A stretch of DNA of 64,000 nucleotides from Symsagittifera roscoffensis (Eukaryota > Xenacoelomorpha > Acoela > Convolutidae). The position numbers were made by a program, and so were the translations under genes. The notes below the pieces were generated by a model that saw only the letters and a program-made list of their open reading frames with translations, searched no databases and had not been told where the DNA came from. Shown piece by piece: positions 49,701 through 61,700 of the stretch; positions within the stretch are counted from its first letter, which is position 1, and every line of letters starts with the position of its first letter. The stretch spans positions 620,001 to 684,000 of the forward strand of contig NC_087071.1 in the NCBI RefSeq assembly GCF_963678635.1. Direction: 5' to 3'.

Positions 49701-52700
49701 GGTGTTGTGCCACACTCGTAAAATTTTTGAATTTGTCATATGTTCAATTTAATTTTACCAAAATCACTGACTCTTTTGCTCGACTCACTATAGTATGTCA
49801 AATTTGAAGTAGCCAATCGGCCAGCTTATTAAGGAAGTAACTTTCGTGCTTGGGACAACCAAGGTTATGGGTTGACCATTTGAAAAAAAGGGAGAACTTT
49901 GTATTCAGGTGTGTTATTGTTTTTTTTCTGCTTTTTTTTGTTTTCCACGCAAAATCAGCTCCCACAAACCAGGGTGACCATTTGGTCACTTTTTAAGTGA
50001 CTAGTCATTTTTGTCACTTTTTTGTCGAACGTCAATCAAAGTCACTTTTTGTGTTTTTTAAACATTTTTAAAGTTTTTTTAACATTTTACTGTTGCCTTC
50101 ATGAGTAATCCAATAAAATTTGTTCAAAAAACCCACTTTGTTATGAGGCAACGGATGCTATAGCTATTTAATGAATTAAAAGAACAGTTTTGCTTGATTA
50201 ATGGTAGATTTTTTGCAGTAGTTTTTACTTTTTTTGGAACCAAAAAATGAAAAAACTCAAAAACTGCAAAATTGGAAGAAATTTTTGAATTTTTTTTGAT
50301 ATATATTTTTTCGTTTTTCTAGTCATTTTTCTAAAAAAAACTGTTTTTGAGTTTGCTGATTTTTCTATGAATGTCGAATTCAGCTCCTTTTATCACACCA
50401 TCTCGAAAAAAAACGACCTTAATTTGAAAAAAAAATAGTGTTTTATAAGACTGGTCGCAACAATATGTGCTACTTGCACAGTAATCGGCTATCCTTGTTT
50501 TTATTAATTTTTGGGACAAATTTGAGAAGCTTTTTTGTCAGTTTACTTTCCAAATCATGCAGTTTTCTTCTGGTTGAAGCAGGTTGAAGATTTGTTTCTG
50601 TAGTAAATTGTAAAATTGTCACCTCTGATTTTGTATGATTTCTTTGTTTTCCTTTCTTTTTCCCGTTTGTTTTGGTCAAAATTTTGTTCGGCTCCCATGT
50701 TTCTGGTAAATGTGATATTGGCTTAATCACTTCGTGCTGCGTCGTTTTAAGGGCAAAAATGATTTTTATGCTTTGTGTTTTTTTGGGAGGGGGATCTTCT
50801 AGTTGCAAAAATAAGTAGATCAAAATATTTTATGGTAATTTTGTTTCGGTTCATCGATTGTCTACTCGAGTTTTGTCGGCTTAGTTGGCGCTCAACGTTT
50901 TTTTTTGAATGTGAATTCAACGCTGTCGTTTGTGTTTTTGGATTGGGTTTCTCAAATTGAATGTGATTCAAGGCAAACTTATGAAGTTTTTGTAGATGGT
51001 GTTTCTTAATGTACATTTTACCGATCTAGTTTCGCTTCGGCTTAAAGGCTTAACGTTTACAACTGTTAGTTTTTTTGAAGTCTGTAAATAGCAAACCCTG
51101 TGTGTAAGCTTGCTTTGAAGAACCTGAAATTACGATGTGGAATTTGGTTCTTTTTCTGTCTGGGTATTTTGTTTTGAATGTTTTAACGAAACTACTTTCC
51201 AGTCGTTCCACTAACGAACCTCAATGTAATCTGAAGTCCAAAAGTTCTATTACATTTTTTAACACTAACTTAATTTAGTTGAATGAAAGTTCTTTTTGAT
51301 TGATTCGGTCTGTGTGTTTTCTGCTGCTCTCTTTGTGTAAGTCTGTGTTGTGTTGTATAGGAACAGTGAGCTGGAGCGACAGCTGTCTGTGTGTGCGAGT
51401 GAGTTGAGTGAGAGGGAGAGTGAAATGAGGGCAATGAGAGTTGAATTGAGTCAGTTGAGGGCAGAGCAGGAACAGCACACTCACAACAGACAACTCCTGT
51501 GTGAACAGACTGAACAGCACACACTGCAGGTAAAACACATATGTCCTGCCTCTCAAACTTATGCCCATTCAGTTGTGTCAACTCAACTTGTACCTTCTTT
51601 TACACTAGTTCAATCGCGAAACAATCTATTTCCGTCTCCTCTATTCTGCTGGCTGCTTGCAGCTCCTGGATACAAACAATTAAGATTCATTATTTGATAT
51701 GATTTTAATTCATTTTTTATTTTTTTTTACTGGGACTTATTGGGTGTGTCATCTCGCACGGATTTGCAAACATAGTTATATCGAGTATTTATATTTATAT
51801 TCATCTTTATAGACTCACTGCGCTGAGTAAATTATGTGGGTCAGTTGACCTTGTACTTGACCTTGTACCAAAGATCCGCCACTAGAATAGTCAAAGTGGG
51901 CGGCCAGATTAGAAATGGCAGTATTTGCGAAGGACGGCATCGAAGTCAGAAACTTTCTAAATGCACGAAAAAAAAGTGTATTGTGCAACTCATTCCCGTG
52001 GGATGAAGCGGACCCAAAAGTACGCTTTTACCTCTTCTTATGCTCAGGCGCAGAAGGCTTTCGCCAAGTGCAACAAAGGAATCCGAGCTTAGACATACAG
52101 GCAGCATCGACGAGAGAACTAATGACAATTCTAAAAGATATCTTTATCACTACCCGAATCATCGCGTTCGAGAGGTACAACTTCATTTTAGAAAACAAAA
52201 GAAGAACGAATCAATTGAACAGTTCCACGCGGATTTGGTGGAACTTTCGTCACGAGCAGACAGGGAAGACGAGTTGGTCAGTGATATGTTAACAGCGAAC
52301 ATGAACAGTGAAAAAATAGCAGAGGAATTGGTGGCCGAAACATGAAGCTCACAAGATGCATATGAGTATGTCATTTGACGAGAAACTGGAATAGATCTCA
52401 TCAGAACTATGAAAATGAACCCGTTCAGAACACCTATAACATCAACAACGAAACAAAAACCGATGGGTACATACAACTCGAGGACAAGACGGACAATTTC
52501 ACCACCAAAATGATCAACGACGCGGATTCATACGACGACAAAATGTCGCACGGCTTGCTCGTGTGTACCCTCCGAGTGGGGCAAGCGGGAACACACGGTT
52601 CACCTCTGTGCGGCCAAAGACATACAAGGGTCTTTGTAACGTAGGGGTACGAACCGGGAACGGCGAGAACTCAAATCCCCAGAGGCCAACAGAATGGTGA

Positions 52701-55700
52701 AGAACCAACCAGTCGGAGCAACTTACTACAAATTTATGGCGAGAACCTCCCCAGCTTCGAAAGTGGTCGGGTTTTTCGTTGCTGACTCGGGACTCGCCCA
52801 TCTGGGTCAGCAAATTTTGAGGACTGGAGACGTGGAACAAAATCCAGGGCCGACGCTTTGCGGAGTATGCAACAAAAGAGTAACAAGTAAAATAGTAAAA
52901 TGCAATGGTGTGAACAATGGATACATCAAGGATGCAGCGGCCTATCACACTAAGATATCCAACACTTAGCTGCAGCCAACAGTTATGCTTTTGAGTGTTC
53001 AAGATGCAGTAGTGCTGATCTGCTCAATCCCGGCAGAGAGTTTCTGGAGGTTAAGACGAGGGTAAATCATTCCCGCGACACCCCCGAGCAGGAGCCGAAA
53101 GAAACAAACAGAAAAAAGACAAGGAAAAGAAGGGATCCAGCTCCCTGGCCCCACCACGACCAGGAGACGTCGGAGGGTAAGACGAGGAGATTAACAACCT
53201 GCGTCGGCCCCGCGCGGGACCCCAAGATGTCAAACGAACTCCCGAATAAAGAGGACCAAAACAAAAGTCTTTGTCTCTATCCCGGACAGCGTTCAGCATT
53301 GGAAAAAAAGGGCAGAAACGGTCATGAAAACCCAGCACAACAAGCAATCATGATAAAAGACTTTGACGAAGGGAAATCAGAAACTAGGAGAGGAAAAATG
53401 AGACGCCCCAAATCGCGCTACTCGTCCCTGGTATAATAGCTAAGTTAGAGCTTACAATCTTGACAAAAGAAACAGCTACCTCTGGAGCAACAAAGAAGCA
53501 CCAATTTTATAACAAATGCAGGCTGAGGGAGTAAACATCCAGGACATCCGCAACTTGTTCGATATCAAATCTATAAGGTGGAAAATAGAGTAACGTACCC
53601 TTGAACGGATAGGCCACATACTGAGAATGGAAAATGAACGAACAGTAAAGGTGGCGTTATTGGGGTGGCTAAACAGCCTGGAAAATATCAAGAAACGTCC
53701 GGGATACAGGCGCAATTATTTTCAGCTGGAGGAAGCTTATGAAAGAGGCGGGGATAAACTAGAGTGAAGCAACGAAAACAGCAATGGACTGAAAAAATGG
53801 ATAACCTAGCGGATTGAACATTTGGAAAAAAGAGAACTCCAAATGGCATTTTTTTTTCAACGAGGACGAAAAGGTGGAAAACAGGATTTTTGAATTACCC
53901 AGGGCAAATCTTCAGTGTGATGTTTGTGGAGAGCTGTGCAAATCTGTTGGTGGACTGAAAATTCAGATGAAACGAATACACACTGAGGCAACGCACCTTT
54001 TTAAAATGCAATCGTTGTGACAAAACGTAAAAAATTGAAGGCTCCTATAAAAATCACGTGAGTTCCTGAAACCCGGAATCGGCTGAAGAGGCCAGGGTCT
54101 ACACACCAGCAACCAAGATCAGTACCAAATGCAACCAAGAGCACTCAGCAACCAATATGGCCCGACACACGAGTAGATGCAGGGGGAGACGGAATGCTCC
54201 GATGAGGCGAAAGCCTGAAGAAGAAGAAAGTGTCGAACACAGAATACGAGGGGATACTAAAACCCTAATAACGGACAACAAAAAGAATGCTACAAGTGCG
54301 GAAGACAGTTCAGACCAGCTTACCTAAAAGATAAATTTGTACGAAGTATGCAAAACTTGGACATTGCAAAAGTGTGTAGGTCTACAAATAGCAACTATCT
54401 GCAGGAAAGAGACGAAGATGACAGGAAAAAAGTGAAAACACCAAGGAGGCGGAAGAAAATTATCCAGTAGCATTCACTGATTTCAATTCTACAAACGGAT
54501 TAGAAGAATTCCCATAAGACAGTTTCTCGTTAATGGCAATATCCGAGGCTTTTGAAATAAAAAGTTCGGCAAAGCTAGCCGAGCAAAATTTAAACGGACA
54601 TATAGTTAAACTGAAAATAAAAACGGAGGCAATGTTTGCCATTGCGGACTCGGGAAGTCCAATGTCATTCGGCGCACCATCTACGAAAAAACGATAAATC
54701 AACAATATTCAAAAATATCCCACCGGAGGAGGCAGCACGAAATCTGGCACATTACAATAGTGTGTTCGTCCTTCCTAAGGGAAAATTGATTATTGCGATA
54801 GAATCCGGGAGATGGTCAATACAGTCAGCTCCGTTAATTTTAATGGACGACCAGAAAGGAAACATAATAGGAAAAAACCTCTTATCACTAAGTGTTATAA
54901 AATTAATACAAGAAAAATCGAAACAGTAGCAGATGTTGAGCATACAGAAAACCGAAGACTCAAATCCCGAAATAAAACAATGGGTAAAATAAAAATTTCA
55001 AACAACAATGCATAAGGATCGGGAAATAAAAAAAAACATCAAGTGATGCGAGCACATTATAAAGGTCTACAATTCTAATTAAACAAAAAGGACGACGATT
55101 TCCGACCCACTTACAGGAAAGGGTCGAGAAAGAACTGAACAAACTAATCAATCGAAAACTCATCGTAAAACTGAATAAATAATCAGACAAACAGTTTATC
55201 AGTCCAATTGTTATAACAGTGAAGAAGGATCAAACAGTCAAATTGGCACTAGTTTCTCAGAAGATTAACAATTTTATTCACAAGAACAAATATTAGATGC
55301 CAACATCGACCTTCTATTAGACAACATTGCGCATACTCGCAAAAAATCCAGTTGGATAATCAAGCTAAAGAAATGCAATTTTAGCCTCACCGGAGGCAGC
55401 GCCACTGGGACTTATCAATTCCAGGCGGGCTTCTGCAGCTAAACGGATATGCCTGCAGAATTTCAGAAAGCAATAGACCTGACACTAACGAACTGCAAAA
55501 ACACGTACGCCTACTTAGGCGACATATAAGTATTGACCAAACGGTCACTAGAGCTCTATAAAGAAAAACTTTACACTGTCTTACAAAGACTAGACGAAGA
55601 AAACCTTGTAATCTCGCTTGACAAATGTAAGTTTGCGTGTGAACAGGTTGAATGGTTACTACATAAATAGTGAGGGTACTAAACCACTCATCAGGAAAAC

Positions 55701-58700
55701 AGGCAATAGAATAATATGCTCCTCCTAAAACGTTCAAGCCATTAAAAAATTTGAGGGGTCCAACAGACCAGCTCACTCGTTACATCTCAGACTTAGCTTT
55801 AAGTCAAACTGCTGCTGCTCTGCGCCCACTTCTAAAAACAAAGGTAAAATTAAAACACTTGATTGGGAAACAGAACATAACGTAGCATTCAACTGTCCTA
55901 AAACTAGAATCAGAAATCACCCAAAATAAACATTTTTTTACCAAAACCTAGAAATCCGCGGCGTTGGTGACGCATCAAATTTCAGCCTAGGGGCGACACC
56001 CGAGCAACACACCAGGGAAGTTTGTCCAGCAATCACGGTTTTTAAAATTGTTTATTGTTATAATACTCGGTAAACGAACTCAAATTGCTGGGGGTAGAAT
56101 TTTTTAAATCTTACTTAAACGGAAAAAATGTTATCGTCACCACAGATCATCTAGCTTTAATCACTGCATTAAAGGCAAGCGAAAGATCAAAAACTAGTCA
56201 GAGTAGGCTAACAAGATGGATCGACTGATTAGTCCCCTTTAACTTAGACATTACATTTTCGGCGTGAAACAAAATGGGCCTAATAGAATACATGTCGCGA
56301 AATCCAGTTAAATTGGCGATACTCCCAAGCGCGTTCGATGAAGCATTTGTGGTGGCGTCAATAAACTTGTTTATTGGCGTCAGTTAACTTGTTTATTGGC
56401 GTTGTTGAAGACTTGTCGTATGATCAAAAAGCACGCGGAAAATGAAAGAACACCAACAAGCCAAACAAGATATCAAGTACATTTCAAACTATCCATAAAT
56501 TCAAAAAAACTACAAAACACATAGTCGAAAATCAACACAAAAAAAACAGTTCGAAATTCGTCAGTTTAATCCAGAAATTGGAAATTTAAAACACGAGGAG
56601 ACGAAATATTTACGAAGAATTCAAGAGTGGTTTTATCCCATATGATCAATTCAATAATCGGAGCAGAGAACTAAACAGACAATAAGTGGCAAGGCGAATC
56701 AGACGGCGAGGAAAGTGTCAGACCCGCGCTGGCATCTTAGGAGGACCACGACTAACACATACGAAAAATGGATACCAAGTACGGACACCAGCAGGACAAC
56801 AGCATCCCCGCAATCGGAGGCCAAGGACGCAAGAGAACTGTTAACTTGCTCATCCAAAAAGTAAACATTCTTCCCGAAAATCGTTTTCAGTGACGACACG
56901 GCACTAACTGAAAAGCAGACTCTAATAAACTAGACGCAGAAAAGGTAATACACGAATGTGCCTCATAAGCTGAAAAACTGTCAACCACAATAAAAACTCA
57001 AACAGAATGGCCCAATGTGATCCGGGAAACGATCACAAAGACCGAGTTGTCAATGGAAGTGCACGAAGTTTACGAATACTGCGTGAGCCGCGTGGACCCA
57101 ACACAATAGAGGCAGAAGGGGCCACTTCCGAACAAAGAACCACCAACAATGACAAGAAATACAATCAGCAGACAACAGGAAGCACAACTTGAAGCAAGCC
57201 ATGAGATGATCAAGAAAGATATAGTCGCGATCTTGAACCAGGGAAACAACATTGAAGTCGAAGAAGACACGCCGCTGTATAGGAGAAAACTACAGAAAGT
57301 CCCAGGACAATCGCCGCTGTCACGAGGTAGGACAGGAACTTGCGCCCGATACTCAACTTCGTTATAAAACCAGACTGGGAAGCCTTAAATGCCTTAAAGG
57401 GTTATTCGTTTTAAATGAAAGTAATCCAACATTGACAGCAAACTGCACTAGTTCCGCGCACAATAGATAACTCAAGTATTACATGGCCAACTATTAAAGC
57501 TTCAATATGCATTTACGTCATCTTTGGTACAAGCGATTAATATTTCATTGGTAAACTAGAAAGCGGTTTTGTGGAATTGAAGAAGTGTTTTGTGTGTTTT
57601 AATTTTGTTTTGAGTTATTTATTTGTGTTTTGTGTTGTTTATTTGTATTGTGGTGTGTGTTGTTTAGTTGGAGCGTGAGAAGGAGGGACTGAAGCGCCAG
57701 TTAGAGATGGAGAGGCGGGAGAGTGAGGAGTTGCATGTGCAGTGGGAACAGCTGCAGGCCACTTGTGTCTCCCTCCAACACCAGCTGCACAAACACAAGG
57801 AGAGAGAGAGGGCAGACAGGTTCGTCTCTCTCTTTTCAACCAATTAACACAGACACAACAGTGAAAGCTCTCTCTGAACACTGAGTTTAACAATGAGCAA
57901 AACAAACAAGTTAAACGCATTATGATTTTGTGGAGCAATTAAGCGAATACCGAATTGGGACAGGTGCTTTTTTGGGGTGGTGGATACAATCACATTTGTT
58001 TAACGATTTCCGTTAACACCAACATATTATGTTAGTGCATGTCAAATGATATCAGCCTTATGACTCCATAAATAAAGTTATGACATTAGGTAGTGTCTAA
58101 TCCGGTTAGTTATTAGTGAGCATTTAGGTAATGTTGATATAACTATTACTCAAAAATCACAAAAGTCGATTAAAGATCAACATGTTTGACCTAACTTTTG
58201 CTAATAATGCAATCTACTCATTTGATGCGTAGATTTTCCTTTCTCTGAGTTAAAATTTGATCGTTTGAGTTGAAATGTTCTATTTGATATAATTTATCAA
58301 GATGGTGCATGGGATGATGTTGATTTCGTTTTGTTCGTATATTTCTTCCTTTTTGACTTCCAGGATTGGTCTGCGAAGAGGCAGGATGGGGAGTGGGGGG
58401 GACGGGGCTGAGTGGAGGGGGGCACTGGAGATAGAGGAGGGGATGATGCGAAGAACACACAGTGTGGATCAACTGGCTGCTAGTGCAGGTGGCCAGGGGG
58501 GATCGGCCCTCTTTCCAGCAGTCTCTCTCTCATCCAACAGGTACAGGTTCGAATCACAACCACGGCCATATACTTTTTTTGACTTGCAACCCGCCTGCAT
58601 GAGAGGCTACGCCCAAATTTTTTTACACAAAAAGTTACGACCCTCAACAGTTTTTTTTTGAAATTATTTGAACGTTTTTTCAAACTTTTGACTCTTCTCG

Positions 58701-61700
58701 GAAACTGCTCTCCCGAATCTGGGTTTTGATTTCAATCAAAATGTAGGGTTGTGAGAAGCTACCCTGCAGAAGCGGCTGTAACCAAATTTTTTACACTAAA
58801 CACTACGGAAACTTCAATTTTTTGATGTTCTGGCAGTTTTTTTGAAACTTTTCGACTTTTCTCGAAAATTACTCTCCCAAAGCTCAGAGTTTGTTTTGAA
58901 TTGAAAAAATGGAATTTGGTAAGGGAACCTGTATAAGCGGATATTGTCCTAAATTTTCTCTGAAAAATTTTTTTCGTCGGAATAGTCAAGTTTTTTAACA
59001 TTGGACCGTTTTTTTTTGGAAGCTCCGACTTTTCTCGAAAACTATCCTGCCAATTCTCGTATTATTGCTGCAATGGGAATAAAAATACTGTGAATTTCTT
59101 CGCTGCATAAGCTTGTAATCCCTTATTTATCAATCAAGAAAAGGCTGTAGCGCTCGGAAAAGTCAAATTTGACTATTTTCGTGACCGTTGTGGATTTTTT
59201 TTTGCATTGAAAACTACTCTACCTAAGTTGCAAAGGTTGGTGCCACTTTTGGCGGCATTTTTACGGCTTTTGCATGTGCTTTGGCATTCGAAAATTGATA
59301 GTTTAACACAGTTACTGCTTTTTTAATTAATTAAATGAACCGAAAAAAAAAGCTATTTGTTTCAAACAACAACAATCATAATAACGCGCTTTCAAAAATT
59401 GCCTAACTCATTATATCTCGCATTTTGTTGAAAATCATAATTAATACATAATGTGGCTTTATGCGTAAAGTTAATGTGGAAGCCTTCAGTTTATTATATT
59501 ACAAGTTATTACTTGCAAAAATGTGTTTTTGTATTTGGTACCACTTTTGGTGAATAGCATCGCGTAGCTGCTTTAATCGTGATTAGTGTTTGTCGGTTGT
59601 TAAGCTTGCTTGGCTGAGTGGATAGTGCGTGAGACTCAAAATCTCTTGATTGCAGTTGGTTGTAGATTCGAATCCTACACGAAGCCGAGTTTTAGTTAAT
59701 TCGAGACTTATTTCTACTTTTTCTTATTTCACTTGATAGAGCTGCTTTTTGGTCGTGTTCTCGCAAGTGTTTGCGAAGCACAGCTTCGCTTCTGTGTTGA
59801 AGACTGTTTAGCGTTCATGGCCGTGAGAGCAGGGCGTGAGTCTTCAAATCTCGAGATTGCTTCGGCTCTGTTTAATTTCTTAAACCATGTAATTTACTGT
59901 GATGACTTTTAGCGTCGCAAAAAAAAGATTTTGAAAAAAAAATTGAAAAAATTTTTTTTTCTGACACATTTGTCTAGTATCCTTATAGTTTTATGAAAAG
60001 TTTAGTAAGGGTATGATTTTAGTGAGTACTCTTATTTAGGTCTTGTTGGTTTTTCTTTTCAGGAAAAATTTTTAAACTGTGTTCACGCTCACATTTGGTT
60101 TTTGTTTTGCGGTTTGAACTTTGAACTTTTTCAAGTGCACTTCACTTCTTTTTTTAAAAAGTAGGCAAGCTACAATATCGAACAGCAAAAGTTTAAAGGT
60201 CACGAAAAACGTGATCGACTTCTTGTTCGGGTAATGAAAAAGTCCTCTTTGTTAATGTATCTGTTTTTAGCTTGAGTTCATAAGTTCCTAAAAGGAGGGC
60301 AACAAAATTTGAACGATTTTTTCAGCTTCTAAAGTGGATTCTAATTTTTAGATAACCGGCAAAATAAAAAAGTATTTTATTGGACCCGTTTTCTCACATT
60401 GGGTTAGTTTTATGAAAAAAGTATCAATAATAAAAGGTTCCTAAAATTTAAAGAGCTTCATATTTTTACTCTTAAATTGAAAAACGTCCAAGAATTAGCC
60501 AATGATTCCTTCCGTTTCCTTGAAACCATTTATTTTTTAGCAACTTTATGTTGGCTACGTAAATAATTTCGTTACTATCATAGCAAATATTACAGAAGCT
60601 CTATCCAGATTATTCAGGATTTTTAAGATGGTAACTTGGTTTTATTTTTCTACTATTGAGGATGATAGAGTCAATGAACGTAGTTCAGTCTCTTATATAG
60701 GTCGCGCGATGACTTTTTTTCAGCATCAAATTTTTAGAATTTGTTCAGGCCCAAATTTACTTTTCGTGGTTTGACTTTTGTTGTCTTTATTTTCAGTTCA
60801 TTTTTTTGTTTACTCTAGCGAGCTTGCAAAACGTTTTTTCCCAAACTCAACTCGCAAACAAAAGTGTTCATCAAAAAAGTTCACCTATTTGGTAGCACTT
60901 TTGCTATAATCACGATCTGTACCATTGGACATTTCATATCATCTGTTCTCTGGATTGTTTGTTGCTAGTGTTTGGGAATTTTTAAACTTCCGTGAGTGAG
61001 TGGAAAAGATCGCCTGTGTGTGATGTTAAAATCGGAAGTAGGGTTGATGATAGGAGTCACCGCAAAAACAGAATGGAAGAAAGCAGCTGTTTTTCCGCTC
61101 ATCTAACTCTCCCCACGCAAGTCCGAAATTCAGTTTTGAAAAAGAAAGATTTAAACCTTATCATAATGCAATGAAACTTGGCACGGCGAACAAACTAACA
61201 TGTTGTGAACACATTCGTTTTTGAAAAAAAAAGAGATAAGCAAGCGATCAACTCATAGATAGATAACAGTTGTGTTGATTGTTGTTTAGAGTAATTACTC
61301 TTGCGTTTAGCCAGCGTTATCAAACCGGAATAGAGTTTTTTTTCGGGTTAACAACTTGTTTAACAGAATCACTGTAATCATTTGTATCTTGATTCATAAT
61401 GAGTTCAAACTTCTAGCGTTCCCGGCCGACTTAGCCTGGAGGTAACGATTGTGCCTGGGAATGAAAAGGTCTTGGGTTCGAATCTGAGCAAAACCTGTTT
61501 TTTAAACGGGAAATTTTCTGTTTCAAATAAAAATTGTCGGCCAATTATTTGTCTGCTTATCTGTTGTCGGCTTATTTGTCACATCTTGAAATCGTTTTTT
61601 TTTTGCTGTGTGAATTTTTTTAATAATGCTTTTAGTGTTTGGTTTACTCCTACAATTTGTAATTTAACTTACCTTGACTTCGTATTTCCTTCTTTGTTTT

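Larger units (their letters stand above)
52540..54130 (+). mobile_element. LINE nested in the gypsy element
   Basis: The 5' part (52694-53436) is an ORF1-like protein with a 2A-like peptide and PHD-type finger. The 3' part (about 53520-54020) is the RT C terminus (RTLERIGHILRMENER, then KKRPGYRR) plus a terminal zinc finger (CDVCGELC.....MKRIH). The region between them (endonuclease and RT core) is deleted. It separates gypsy gag from the gypsy zinc knuckle, hence it was inserted later. Edges are approximate. Confidence 0.65.
51900..57540 (+). mobile_element. Decayed Ty3/gypsy element in adaptor gene intron 3
   Basis: Order on the plus strand: gag (51915-52344, with LHFRKQKKNESIEQFHADLV); an interruption by a LINE; a zinc-knuckle remnant at about 54280-54370 (ECYKCGRQFRP after frame change); protease ADSGSP at about 54644-54661; RT at about 55080-55680 (FISPIVITVKKDQ, then YLGDI in place of YxDD); and RNase H at about 56110-56310 (VTTDHLALI and GLIEYMSRNP). 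Many stops and frameshifts. LTRs were not found, so the ends are approximate. Confidence 0.8.

Noticed and set aside
50331-51016. Overlapping minus frames in adaptor intron 2
   Set aside because: Lys/Thr/Asn-rich low-complexity translation of AT-rich intron; no domain.
51270-51581. Minus frames over adaptor exon 3
   Set aside because: Shadows of a coding exon that is phase-compatible on the plus strand.
55387-55776. Minus frame of 129 codons in the decayed gypsy RT
   Set aside because: The RT motifs are on the plus strand; this is its shadow.
59605-59687. Functional tRNA-Leu gene
   Set aside because: Acceptor stem pairs only in part and the head is embedded in a repeated unit also present at 34.8 kb.
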